From positions 1-43,328 of the forward strand of contig CAMKLV010000023.1 in the NCBI GenBank assembly GCA_946413695.1: a stretch of 43,328 nt of DNA, given 5' to 3'. This DNA is from Firm-04 sp946413695 (GTDB taxonomy: Bacteria > Bacillota > Clostridia > Oscillospirales > Ruminococcaceae). The position numbers and the translations under genes were made by a program. This document shows positions 22,678 through 31,435 of the stretch, one piece after another (the stretch's first letter is position 1; each line of letters begins with the position of its first letter). The notes under the pieces are model-generated. The model had not been told where the DNA came from. It did no database searches and was given only the letters and a program-made list of their open reading frames with translations.

Positions 22678-25371
22678 TTGTACGACACAAGTAATGCAAT
22701 TATGATCCACCGCGATATCGAGGAGGAGATGCGGTCATCGTTTCTTGCGTATTCGATGTCCGTTATCACATCCCGTGCGCTGCCGGATGTGCGCGACGGT
22801 CTGAAGCCGGTTCACCGACGCATTCTCTATACCCTGTTTGAGAAAAGTCTGACGCCGGAAAAGCCGTACCGAAAGTGCGCGGACATCGTCGGTTCCGTGC
22901 TCGGTGAGTATCACCCGCACGGCGACGCTTCTGTCTATATGGCACTCGTCCGTCTGGCGCAGAGCTTCTCGATGCGGTATCCGCTGGTGGACGGTCACGG
23001 AAACTTCGGTACAGTGGACGGCGACCCGCCTGCTGCATATCGTTATACCGAAGCAAAGATGACAAAAATGTCCATGCAGATGCTGACCGATATCCAGAAG
23101 GAAACCGTTGATTTTCAGTCGAACTACGATGACCGTCTGAAAGAGCCGACCGTTCTGCCTGCAAGATTCCCGAATCTGCTGGTCAACGGCTCGGAGGGTA
23201 TCGCAGTCGGTATGGCATCGCATATCCCGCCGCACAATCTGGGCGAGGTCATTGACGGACTGGATTATCTGATTGAGAATCCGGAGGCGAGCCTTGAGCA
23301 GCTGATGCAGTTCATCAAGGGACCGGATTTCCCGACCGGCGGCATCATTATGGGCAGAGCAGGCATCCGCGCCGCTTATGCGACCGGCAGAGGCAAGCTG
23401 ACTGTCCGCTCGAAAACCGAGATCACCGAGATCAAGAACCGTCAGTGCATCATCGTTTCGGAAATTCCGTACATGGTCAACAAGGCGGAGCTGATCAAGT
23501 CAATCGCAGAGCTTGCAAAGGAAAAGCGCGTCGAGGGCATCCATGATATCCGCGATGAATCCGGCAGAGCGGAAAAGGTCCGCATCTGCATCGAGCTCAA
23601 AAAGGATGCAAACGCAAATCTTGTGCTGAACCAGCTGTTCCGCTACACCCAGCTGCAGGATACCTACGGCATCATCAATCTGGCGCTGGTCAACGGCATC
23701 CCGAAGGAGCTTTCGCTGAAAGAAATCCTCACGCATTATCTCGATCACCAGACCGAGGTTGTGCAGCGTGCATGCAGATTCGATCTGCGCAAGGCACGCG
23801 AGCGCGCACATATCCTGCAAGGCTTCGTTGTTGCACTCGATTTCATTGACGAGGTTGTGGAGATTCTCCGCAGCTCGAAAACGATCCCCGAAGGCAAAGA
23901 GCGCCTGATCGAGCGCTTCAAAAATGTCGATCTGACAACCTTGCTCGAGGATTCTGCATACCGTGCCGCAATGGGCATGACAGTTGATCCCTCCGAGAAG
24001 GAATATCCGACGGTCGGTCTTTCCGATGCGCAGGCAGATGCAATCGTGCAGATGCGTCTCGGTCAGCTGACAGGTCTGGAGCGCGACAAAATTCTCAACG
24101 AAGTGCTGTCGCTTTGTGAAAAGATCAACGATCTGCGCGATATTCTCGCACACAGAGAGCGCGTGCTCGGCATCATCCGCGATGATCTCGAGGAGATCCG
24201 CGGCAAATTCGGTGATGAGCGCCGCACCGCAATCGAGAATGTCAGCGGCGAAATGGATATCGAGGACCTGATTCCGGTCGAAGACTGCGTTGTGACCTAC
24301 ACGAATTTCGGTTACATCAAGCGCGTTCCGGCAGCGGTTTATAAATCGCAGCGCCGCGGCGGCAGAGGTGTCACCGGCATGAAGCAGCGCGAGGAGGATT
24401 TTGTCTCCGAGATGTTTGTCGGCTCGAGCCACGATCATGTGCTGTTCTTCACGAACCGCGGCATCATGTTCGATCTCAAGTGTTTTGAGATTCCGATGGG
24501 CGGCAAGGATTCCAAGGGTACGAATATTGTCAACCTGCTGCCGCTTGCAGAGAATGAAAAGATCGCTGCCATGATGAAGGTCAGCGAGTTCAACGATGAA
24601 AGCTATATCGTCATTGTCACCCGAAACGGCAAGATCAAGAGAACGCCGCTGCCCGCATACAAAAATGTGCGCAAAAACGGTCTGATTGCGATCAAGCTGG
24701 ATGAGGGCGACGAGATCGAGGGTGTCCGCATGACATGCGGTCAGGATCAGCTCTTTGTCGCGACAAAGAACGGCATGGCGATCCGCGTCGATGAAAACTG
24801 CATCCGTCCGCAGGGCAGAAGCGCACACGGTGTCCGCATTATGAAGCTGCGCGGCGATGATGAAATCGTCTCGATGGCGCGCGCCCGTGCAGGTGCAACA
24901 CTGCTGACGGTCACCGAAAAGGGCTTCGGCAAGCGCACCGAGATCGACAGCTACCGCATTCAGAACCGCGGCGGCTTCGGTCTGACGAACTACAAGCCGG
25001 ATGAGGAGCGCGGCAATGTCTGCGGCATCAAGGTTGTGGACGAAACCGACGATATCATGATGATTTCGAGCGACGGCATCATCATCCGCATCCGGACAAG
25101 CGATATCCGCATCATGGGCAGAATCGCAAAAGGCGTCCGCGTGATGCGTGTCTCCGAGGAGGGCAGAGTGATGTCCTTCACGCGCACCGAGCACGAGGAT
25201 GACGCCGAGATCACCGAGGTCGAGCAGCTCTCCGAGGATGAGCTGAAGGCACAGGAGGCGGAGGCTGCTGCGGAGGAATCTGCGGAGGCTGCACAGCCCG
25301 AGGAGCCCGCAGAACCCGATGAGCCGGAGGAGGCTGACGAGCCGGATTCCGACGCCGATCAGGACGAATAA
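22678..25371 (+). CDS. gyrA: DNA gyrase subunit A
   Basis: DNA-cleaving subunit of gyrase, 897 residues, starting at TTG with GGAGGAG seven bases upstream. The breakage-reunion domain has ALPDVRDGLKPVHRRILY and the catalytic Tyr123 in AAYRYTE. The C-terminal propeller carries the gyrase-specific GyrA box QRRGGRGVTG, which excludes topoisomerase IV. The quinolone-determining stretch reads HGDASVYMAL: the usual Ser (E. coli 83) is Ala84 and the usual acidic residue (E. coli 87) is Met88. A long acidic tail, rich in Glu, Ala and Pro, follows residue 840 and is unlike many GyrA proteins. Confidence 0.98.
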   Translation: MYDTSNAIMIHRDIEEEMRSSFLAYSMSVITSRALPDVRDGLKPVHRRILYTLFEKSLTPEKPYRKCADIVGSVLGEYHPHGDASVYMALVRLAQSFSMRYPLVDGHGNFGTVDGDPPAAYRYTEAKMTKMSMQMLTDIQKETVDFQSNYDDRLKEPTVLPARFPNLLVNGSEGIAVGMASHIPPHNLGEVIDGLDYLIENPEASLEQLMQFIKGPDFPTGGIIMGRAGIRAAYATGRGKLTVRSKTEITEIKNRQCIIVSEIPYMVNKAELIKSIAELAKEKRVEGIHDIRDESGRAEKVRICIELKKDANANLVLNQLFRYTQLQDTYGIINLALVNGIPKELSLKEILTHYLDHQTEVVQRACRFDLRKARERAHILQGFVVALDFIDEVVEILRSSKTIPEGKERLIERFKNVDLTTLLEDSAYRAAMGMTVDPSEKEYPTVGLSDAQADAIVQMRLGQLTGLERDKILNEVLSLCEKINDLRDILAHRERVLGIIRDDLEEIRGKFGDERRTAIENVSGEMDIEDLIPVEDCVVTYTNFGYIKRVPAAVYKSQRRGGRGVTGMKQREEDFVSEMFVGSSHDHVLFFTNRGIMFDLKCFEIPMGGKDSKGTNIVNLLPLAENEKIAAMMKVSEFNDESYIVIVTRNGKIKRTPLPAYKNVRKNGLIAIKLDEGDEIEGVRMTCGQDQLFVATKNGMAIRVDENCIRPQGRSAHGVRIMKLRGDDEIVSMARARAGATLLTVTEKGFGKRTEIDSYRIQNRGGFGLTNYKPDEERGNVCGIKVVDETDDIMMISSDGIIIRIRTSDIRIMGRIAKGVRVMRVSEEGRVMSFTRTEHEDDAEITEVEQLSEDELKAQEAEAAAEESAEAAQPEEPAEPDEPEEADEPDSDADQDE

Positions 25372-25390
25372 CAAATAAGGGGGCTGCCGT

Positions 25391-25837
25391 ATGAACCGCA
25401 TGGAGTTTTCGCAGATGCTGAAAAAATGGATATGCGTATTTCTCGGCAGCCTGTTTGTGCAGTGCTTTTTCTGGGCGGTATATTCGCTGCTCGAAATGCG
25501 CATCTGGATGTGCGGGCTTTCCGCCATCGTCTCGGCGCTGCTCTATCACTTTCTGCAAAAGGAGGAGCAGACCGGATTATCGCGCAGGAGCGTGTTTTTT
25601 GCGGCAATCCCCGCCCCGATGCTGCTCGGCACTGCAATTACGGTGATGCAGCTTGTCCGGCATCCGAATCTCAATCTGCTGAGCGCGGAGCTGGACGGCG
25701 TTTCTCCGCTGACAGAAACCGTTTCGCTCTATGCGGCGCGGCTCATGATCAACGGCGTGCTGCTGCTGATCTTTGCGGCGGCGGACAGAGCATTCCGGAA
25801 CAGGAGTGTGACAGGATATGACGGAAAAACTACGTAA
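25391..25837 (+). CDS. Membrane protein of unknown function
   Basis: A 148-residue protein with about four membrane segments (about 10-30, 36-52, 68-85 and 112-130). No family recognised. GGGGG lies a few bases before the ATG. It overlaps the next small membrane protein gene by 20 bases and lies 19 bases after gyrA, so it may be co-transcribed with it. Confidence 0.7.
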   Translation: MNRMEFSQMLKKWICVFLGSLFVQCFFWAVYSLLEMRIWMCGLSAIVSALLYHFLQKEEQTGLSRRSVFFAAIPAPMLLGTAITVMQLVRHPNLNLLSAELDGVSPLTETVSLYAARLMINGVLLLIFAAADRAFRNRSVTGYDGKTT

Positions 25838-26234
25838 ATTCGCGGTTTTACTGATGCTTCCCCTGCACCTGTTCCTGACATACGGAACAGGCGGAATGGA
25901 AGGCAGTGCCGTGATTATCGTGGTTCTGATTACGGTGCTGGCAGATTTTGCGCTGTCCTTCTGGCAGCTTCGCAGCTTTACCGCAAAGCACAGCAATCTG
26001 CGCGCGTTCAGCGGCGATTATCTCCCGTATCTGCTTCAGGCTGTGCTGGTCGGCATTGCGGAGGGACTGATCTATTATTTTGCAGTCGGTACAATGCATG
26101 TGAATATTCTGAGCGAAAACTGGGGCAAGGGGCTGTATTTTACGGTTTCGATCGCTGAGCTGATTCTCGGCGCACTGGTTGCACTTGTGACGGGTGCGGC
26201 GCGGACAATGCTCTATCACGATGAAAAGAGGTAA
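25818..26234 (+). CDS. Membrane protein of unknown function
   Basis: A 138-residue protein with about four membrane segments (about 8-22, 30-50, 70-88 and 108-128). No family recognised. The 20-base overlap with the gene before it suggests that the two proteins are made together. deoC follows six bases later. Confidence 0.7.
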   Translation: MTEKLRKFAVLLMLPLHLFLTYGTGGMEGSAVIIVVLITVLADFALSFWQLRSFTAKHSNLRAFSGDYLPYLLQAVLVGIAEGLIYYFAVGTMHVNILSENWGKGLYFTVSIAELILGALVALVTGAARTMLYHDEKR

Positions 26235-26240
26235 CGATTT

Positions 26241-26888
26241 ATGACAAACGCGGAGATCCTTTCTCATATTGACCACACGATCCTCAAGGCGGATGCAAAA
26301 TGGGAGGATGTTGCGCAGATCTGCGAAGAAGCACTGCAGTATCACACAGCATCGGTCTGCATCCCGCCGTGGTATGTTGCAAGAGCAAAGCAGACTTATC
26401 CGGAACTGAATATCTGCACGGTGGTCGGGTTTCCGCTCGGCTATGAGGAATCCGCGGCAAAGGCACAGGAGGCAGCGCTCGCACTCGCTGCCGGCGCCCG
26501 TGAAATTGACATGGTTATCAACATTGCTGCGTTGAAAAACGGCGATGACGAAACCGTGCTCGCGGATATCAAAAAACTGCGCACGGCATGTCGCTCGGCG
26601 ATTCTCAAGGTCATTGTCGAGACCTGCTGTCTGACGGAGGATGAGAAAATCCGCGTCTGCAAGCTCGTGACAGAGGGCGGCGGTGATTATATCAAGACTT
26701 CGACGGGCTTCGGCTCTGCCGGTGCACAGTTGGAGGATATTGCGCTGTTCAAGCAGCATATCGGACCGAATGTCAAAATCAAGGCAGCAGGCGGCATCCG
26801 CACGAGAGAGCAGATGGTCGCATTTCTCGAGGCAGGCTGCGACCGCATCGGATGCAGCGCTGCAAGAATCCTCTTTGACGAGGCATGA
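26241..26888 (+). CDS. deoC: Deoxyribose-phosphate aldolase
   Basis: Class I aldolase splitting 2-deoxyribose 5-phosphate into glyceraldehyde 3-phosphate and acetaldehyde in deoxynucleoside breakdown. The protein has 215 residues, normal for the family. It has IDHTILKADA at the start, VVGFPLG, EIDMVINIAALK with Asp90, the Schiff-base Lys152 in DYIKTSTGF, and KAAGGIRTREQ with the second active-site Lys. GAGG stands before the ATG. No other deo genes are adjacent. It overlaps the next gene by four bases (ATGA). Confidence 0.97.
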   Translation: MTNAEILSHIDHTILKADAKWEDVAQICEEALQYHTASVCIPPWYVARAKQTYPELNICTVVGFPLGYEESAAKAQEAALALAAGAREIDMVINIAALKNGDDETVLADIKKLRTACRSAILKVIVETCCLTEDEKIRVCKLVTEGGGDYIKTSTGFGSAGAQLEDIALFKQHIGPNVKIKAAGGIRTREQMVAFLEAGCDRIGCSAARILFDEA

Positions 26889-27508
26889 GAACGCTGCTCA
26901 GCGGATACCATAAAATGACGCAGGAGCTGATGTTTCGCGTCTATGCTGCGGAGATTCCGGAGAGCGGAAAGCGGCAGAAGCACAGAGCCGCACATTTTGC
27001 GGCGCTCGATCTGCTCGGCGCAGCGCTTGCAGAGGATTTCGGGCTGCGGCATGCGGTGATCCGCCGTGTCGGACTTGGAAAACCTGAGCTGATACACGAT
27101 TTTCTTCATATGAACCTCTCGCACTGCAAGGGGCTTGCGGTTGCAGCCGTCGGGCGGATGCCGCTCGGTGTCGATGCGGAGGGAACGCGCGCGGTCAAAG
27201 ACGCATTGATGCAGAAGGTCTGTGCGCCGGAGGAAATCGCGCAGATTCAGGCAGCAAATGACAAAAATCGCGCATTTACGAAACTTTGGACATTAAAAGA
27301 AGCATACGCAAAATACACCGGCGAAGGCATCGGGCTTGATTTTTCAACGCTCGGGTTTTCGCTCGGGGAGAACATCATCTTTCATCATCCGGATGCAGGG
27401 AAAGTCCGTTTTGCACAGCTTGCGGATCGCTCCGGCTGCATCGTGTCTCTCTGCTGCCCGCAGCGGGACGATATCAACATTGCATATAACAGCGAATTTT
27501 TCGCATGA
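26885..27508 (+). CDS. 4'-phosphopantetheinyl transferase (Sfp type)
   Basis: Transfers phosphopantetheine from CoA to carrier proteins. The protein has 207 residues with the Sfp-family motifs: HMNLSHCKGLAVAAV, LGVDAEG with the magnesium-binding Asp, and FTKLWTLKEAYAKYTGEGI. Proteins of this size activate acyl or peptidyl carrier proteins; no synthase gene is in the window, so the partner is unknown. Coupled to deoC by ATGA overlap. The SDR gene follows. Confidence 0.88.
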   Translation: MRTLLSGYHKMTQELMFRVYAAEIPESGKRQKHRAAHFAALDLLGAALAEDFGLRHAVIRRVGLGKPELIHDFLHMNLSHCKGLAVAAVGRMPLGVDAEGTRAVKDALMQKVCAPEEIAQIQAANDKNRAFTKLWTLKEAYAKYTGEGIGLDFSTLGFSLGENIIFHHPDAGKVRFAQLADRSGCIVSLCCPQRDDINIAYNSEFFA

Positions 27509-27579
27509 ATAGATTGCGATTCCGGAAGGAATCATCTTCGGCACTGCAAGGCGCGGTGCTGAAAAAGGGAGGATTTTTT

Positions 27580-28350
27580 ATGCTGACGATTGATCTTCGC
27601 GGACATCTCGCGGTAATTACAGGCGCGTCGGGTATGCTCGGCCGCGTCATTGCAAGAACCTTTGCCGACTGCGGCGCAGATCTGGTGCTGCATTATTTCC
27701 ACGGCAAGGATGAAGCCGAAACGCTTGCAGGTGAGCTGCGCCGCAAAACCGGCCGCAGAGTCATGACCGTGCAGGCAGATATCACCTCGGCAGAGGATGT
27801 GCAGCGCATGAAGCAGGAGATTACGGGGCGCATCGGCGTGCCGGATATTCTCGTGCACAATGCGGTGATTCAGTATGACCGCAAGCCGATTATCGAGCAG
27901 GATCTGACGGCGTTTGACAGCCAGTATCAGTCCTGCGTGATGCAGACTGTCCACATGACGCAGGCATTCGTGCCGGATATCATTGCCAAGGGCAACGGCG
28001 GCAGAATTGTTGTCATCAACACCGAATGCGCGGCGATGGCAGAGGAGACATGGGGCGCCTATACGGCGGCAAAGCGCGGTCTGGACGGACTGGTGCGTGT
28101 GCTTGCAAAGGAGCTCGGTCCGCATCAGATTACGGTCAATCAGGTGGCGCCCGGCTGGACGATCACCGAAGCTGACCGCCGCAATCACACCGAATCGCAG
28201 CCGGATTATGAGAAATCCGTGCCGCTCGGCAGACGCGGAACCGATCTGGAAATTGCGCAGATGTGTGCATTTCTCGCATCCCCGATTGCATCGTTCACAA
28301 CCGGTGCCTATATTCCTGTCTCCGGCGGCAGAGTGATGCCCGCAATCTAA
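27580..28350 (+). CDS. SDR-family oxidoreductase (FabG-like)
   Basis: NAD(P)-dependent short-chain dehydrogenase/reductase, 256 residues. It has the cofactor glycine motif TGASGMLGRVIA near 13-24, the NAV motif region VHNAVIQY, and the catalytic YTAAK. The catalytic Ser position, 13 residues before the Tyr, reads Thr (INTECAAM), a conservative change. The C-terminus GAYIPVSGGRVMPAI is typical. The ATG at 27580 follows GGGAGGA; the longer frame to 27505 lacks this. Substrate unknown. It lies after the phosphopantetheinyl transferase gene, which could suggest acyl-carrier work, but that link is weak. Confidence 0.87.
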   Translation: MLTIDLRGHLAVITGASGMLGRVIARTFADCGADLVLHYFHGKDEAETLAGELRRKTGRRVMTVQADITSAEDVQRMKQEITGRIGVPDILVHNAVIQYDRKPIIEQDLTAFDSQYQSCVMQTVHMTQAFVPDIIAKGNGGRIVVINTECAAMAEETWGAYTAAKRGLDGLVRVLAKELGPHQITVNQVAPGWTITEADRRNHTESQPDYEKSVPLGRRGTDLEIAQMCAFLASPIASFTTGAYIPVSGGRVMPAI

Positions 28351-28360
28351 GCAGAATCGC

Positions 28361-28437
28361 CTTCGGCGATGATATTGATATTGGGCTCCGCCCAAACCCG
28401 CCAAAGGGATGCAATCCCTTTGGAATCCCGTTTTTGG
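28361..28437 (+). repeat. Post-stop structured repeat, copy R5 (variant)
   Basis: Begins about 10 bases after the SDR stop with a small CGCC/GGCG hairpin in place of the usual head, then ATTGGG, hairpin GGGCTCCGCCC, hairpin arms CCAAAGGG/CCCTTTGG, and GAATCCCGTTTTTG. The second hairpin arms equal those of R1. The rest of the gap to 28574 has no other feature. Confidence 0.65.
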
Positions 28438-28574
28438 ATGATATGAAAAGCTTTTTGAGACTTTCTGCACTGCTGTAAGCAGTATCGTAATGAAAACATA
28501 ATACAGATTCCGGCGCGTGCGAGCTCGAAGGCGCTGAGTGAAATGATACACTTGAAAAAAGAAGGAGAATCATC

Positions 28575-28784
28575 ATGCGATATATGCTTTGTTATGCTTT
28601 GATGCAAAGATCAGCGAAGGTGGAAACCGAATACTTTGAGAAATTCGAGGATGCCGTGATGCGGTATACAGTCCTGTGCAGCAATTGCGAGGACGTTGTG
28701 CTTGCCGATACTGCCGCAGAAAAGATCATCCGGCATTATTCATACCGGCATACTGCCAATGGCGCTTCTGTGACAAGTAACTGA
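28575..28784 (+). CDS. Small hypothetical protein
   Basis: A 69-residue soluble protein with no recognised domain. Support comes from AAGAAGGAG eight bases before the ATG and from its place 58 bases ahead of the next gene in the same direction. Confidence 0.5.
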   Translation: MRYMLCYALMQRSAKVETEYFEKFEDAVMRYTVLCSNCEDVVLADTAAEKIIRHYSYRHTANGASVTSN

Positions 28785-28842
28785 TCCTGTTTATCATGCG
28801 GCGAAAGCCGTCTGACATTCACTGATCGGAAAGGACGCAGAT

Positions 28843-29814
28843 ATGAGCACTTCATTTGATGTAATCACCAAGTCTGACAAGGTTCCGACTGTAAAGGAAC
28901 TGACGGACGCGCTGTTTGCACTGCCGCAGTTTGCGCGCACAGGCATCCGCATGGATGAGATAGAAGTGCAATTACGGGATCAGGACGGGATTTTACCGCC
29001 GGAGCAGTATTCTGATATCCCATTGGACAGAGTCTGGAGCTTTGTTCTGAAATCAGAAGACAGCATCTACTTTATTTCCTACCACACACAACAAACCGAT
29101 GATGAATACGGCATCCATAACTGGTGGGTGATCGAAAGCAGAGCGCTGCAAGACGCGGGAAGAGCTTTATATGTGGCGATCCCCTGCGCGCTTGCGAAGC
29201 TGACGAACGGACTGACAGGCTCCGGAGACAGCGCATGGCACAACGGCAGAGATGACTACACCGGCGCTGAGATGTGGGATGAGTTTGTGCAGACCGAGCT
29301 GCCGTACTGCTTTGCCAAGAAGCCGTTTTTCTGTCCGGTGCTGAACGCTGAGCTGATTGTGGAAGGCGGAGGACAATGGGGCAGAAAGGTCACAGAGCCG
29401 TATATGCGCCGCTGTCAGGATGTGCTGCTGCATATGCCAGATGCGCTGCTCGATGCGATCTGCGGGGCGGCAAAGAAATACTGGCTGCGCACAAAAAACC
29501 GGAAGGAAACAAATGCCGTCCGTCCGGTTCTGATGACAGAAGATTCGCCCGCCGGGGAGATTTTGCAGTATATCCACTTCGACACGCTGGAGCTTTATAC
29601 TCCGAAGGATGAATCACAGATCGGCTTCGGGCTCTTCGGCAAATGCGACTGGGGAGAACGCGCGAACATTGAAGCGGTCATATTAGACAATGACCTGATC
29701 TATCTTGGCAGCGTTGATATGATTTCGCCGTGGGAATACGACAAATGCCGCGAAGAATGGATCGAGGAATGCGGCACCGCCGAAGACTTTGACCGCTCAA
29801 ATTATGCTTTATAA
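28843..29814 (+). CDS. Hypothetical protein with DUF6985-like C-terminal half
   Basis: A 323-residue soluble protein. The C-terminal half (about 170-305) resembles DUF6985: EPYMRRCQDVLLHMPDALLDAICGAAKKYW, then EILQYIHFDTLELYTPKDE and a GKCDWGERANIEAVILDNDLIYLG end. Some members are found near polymorphic toxins as possible immunity proteins, but no toxin gene is adjacent here, so nothing is inferred. GGAAAGGA precedes the ATG. The N-terminal half is not recognised. Family call is from memory. Confidence 0.6.
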   Translation: MSTSFDVITKSDKVPTVKELTDALFALPQFARTGIRMDEIEVQLRDQDGILPPEQYSDIPLDRVWSFVLKSEDSIYFISYHTQQTDDEYGIHNWWVIESRALQDAGRALYVAIPCALAKLTNGLTGSGDSAWHNGRDDYTGAEMWDEFVQTELPYCFAKKPFFCPVLNAELIVEGGGQWGRKVTEPYMRRCQDVLLHMPDALLDAICGAAKKYWLRTKNRKETNAVRPVLMTEDSPAGEILQYIHFDTLELYTPKDESQIGFGLFGKCDWGERANIEAVILDNDLIYLGSVDMISPWEYDKCREEWIEECGTAEDFDRSNYAL

Positions 29815-29862
29815 CTGCATTTGCAGTGAATATATTAAAATACTGATCCGGAGGAATCTCAA

Positions 29863-31296
29863 ATGAGTACCAACAGCTATGAATCCCCGTTTTGCACCCG
29901 TTATGCGAGCAAGGAGATGCAGTATCTCTTTTCCGCAGACAAGAAGTTTTCCACATGGCGCCGCCTGTGGGTTGCACTTGCAAGAGCCGAGCATGAGCTC
30001 GGGCTCAATGTGACCGCAGAGCAGGTCGCGGAGCTCGAAGCACACATCTATGATATTGACTATGAGGCAGCCGCAAAGCGCGAAAAGGAATGCCGCCACG
30101 ATGTCATGTCCCATGTTTACGCCTACGGACTCGCCTGTCCGAATGCAAAGGGCATCATCCACCTCGGCGCAACATCCTGCTATGTCGGCGACAACACCGA
30201 TATCATCATCATGCGTGATGCACTGAAGCTCGTCCGCACAAAGCTTGTGACGGTTCTGGGCAATCTCGCAAAATTCGCTGAGGAGTGGAAGGCGCAGCCC
30301 TGCCTCGCATACACCCACTGTCAGCCGGCACAGCTGACAACCGTCGGCAAGCGTGCAACGCTCTGGATGAACGAGCTGCTGATGGACCTCGAGGAGCTGG
30401 ATTTCCAGATCGGCAGAATGAAGCTGCTGGGCTCCAAGGGTACAACCGGTACGCAGGCATCCTTCATGGAGCTGTTCCACGGCGACGGCACCAAGATTCG
30501 CGCAATGGAGGCAAAGATCGCTGCAGAAATGGGCTTTGCACCGGATGCGATTGTTCCGGTTTCCGGTCAGACCTATTCAAGAAAGGTCGATGCACAGGTT
30601 CTGAATGTCCTCTCCGGCATTGCACAGAGCGCGATGAAATTTGCAAATGATATGCGTCTGCTCCAGTCTTTCAAGGAGATGGAGGAGCCGTTTGAATCCG
30701 GTCAGATCGGTTCTTCGGCGATGGCATATAAGCGCAACCCGATGCGCTGCGAGCGGATCACCGCACTGGCACGCTATCTCATTACCGATACGCTGAATCC
30801 GGCATTCACCGCAGGTACACAGTGGTTTGAGCGCACGCTTGATGATTCCGCAAACAAGAGAATCGCCGTTGCAGAGGGATTCCTTGCAGCGGATGCAATC
30901 CTCAACATCATGATGAATGTCACGAGCGGCATGGTTGTGTATCCGGCAGTCATCCGTCAGCGCGTGATGAACGAGCTGCCCTTCATGGCAACCGAAAACG
31001 TCATCATGGATGCAGCGGCACGCGGCGGCGACCGTCAGGAACTGCACGAGCATATCCGTCAGCACTCGATGGCAGCCGGTGCAGAGGTCAAGCAGAAGGG
31101 TCTCAAGAACGACCTTTGCGAGCGCATCGTCAATGACCCGATCTTCGGCGTCACCGCTGAGGAGCTCGAGGCAAATCTCGATCCTTCCAATTACATCGGC
31201 AGAAGTGTGCAGCAGGTCGAGGAGTTCCTCGCGGAGTTCATCGCGCCGGTGCTCAAGGATGCGGAGTCTGCTGCGGACGTTGAACTGACTGTTTGA
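29863..31296 (+). CDS. purB: Adenylosuccinate lyase
   Basis: Cleaves SAICAR and adenylosuccinate in purine synthesis. The protein has 477 residues, normal length for the longer bacterial form. It has the fumarase/aspartase-superfamily signature GSSAMAYKRNPMRCERI near 285, the substrate-binding HLGATSCYVGDNTD near 102-115, and HCQPAQLTTVGKR near 148. Shine-Dalgarno GGAGG stands before the ATG. A leader of under 50 bases separates it from the gene before, so a shared or a short promoter is possible. Highly confident. Confidence 0.97.
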   Translation: MSTNSYESPFCTRYASKEMQYLFSADKKFSTWRRLWVALARAEHELGLNVTAEQVAELEAHIYDIDYEAAAKREKECRHDVMSHVYAYGLACPNAKGIIHLGATSCYVGDNTDIIIMRDALKLVRTKLVTVLGNLAKFAEEWKAQPCLAYTHCQPAQLTTVGKRATLWMNELLMDLEELDFQIGRMKLLGSKGTTGTQASFMELFHGDGTKIRAMEAKIAAEMGFAPDAIVPVSGQTYSRKVDAQVLNVLSGIAQSAMKFANDMRLLQSFKEMEEPFESGQIGSSAMAYKRNPMRCERITALARYLITDTLNPAFTAGTQWFERTLDDSANKRIAVAEGFLAADAILNIMMNVTSGMVVYPAVIRQRVMNELPFMATENVIMDAAARGGDRQELHEHIRQHSMAAGAEVKQKGLKNDLCERIVNDPIFGVTAEELEANLDPSNYIGRSVQQVEEFLAEFIAPVLKDAESAADVELTV

Positions 31297-31334
31297 GCGA
31301 AGAATCCAAAATCGGGAGAAATGTGAAGAATCTC

Positions 31335-31363
31335 TTGACATTTTTTCAAAAATGCACTATAAT
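31335..31363 (+). promoter_or_regulatory. secDF promoter
   Basis: TTGACA, 17 bases, TATAAT: a perfect sigma-A consensus. The leader is about 65 bases. Confidence 0.93.
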
Positions 31364-31435
31364 AAAAATTACTTGTCGGCATATGTCAGTAGAGCTGCTA
31401 TGCCTGATTAGTTCAATAAACAAGGAGGCTTGGCA

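Noticed and set aside
23500..25527. 675-codon open frame opposite gyrA
   Set aside because: Antisense shadow of gyrA; composition is biased and it has no family resemblance.
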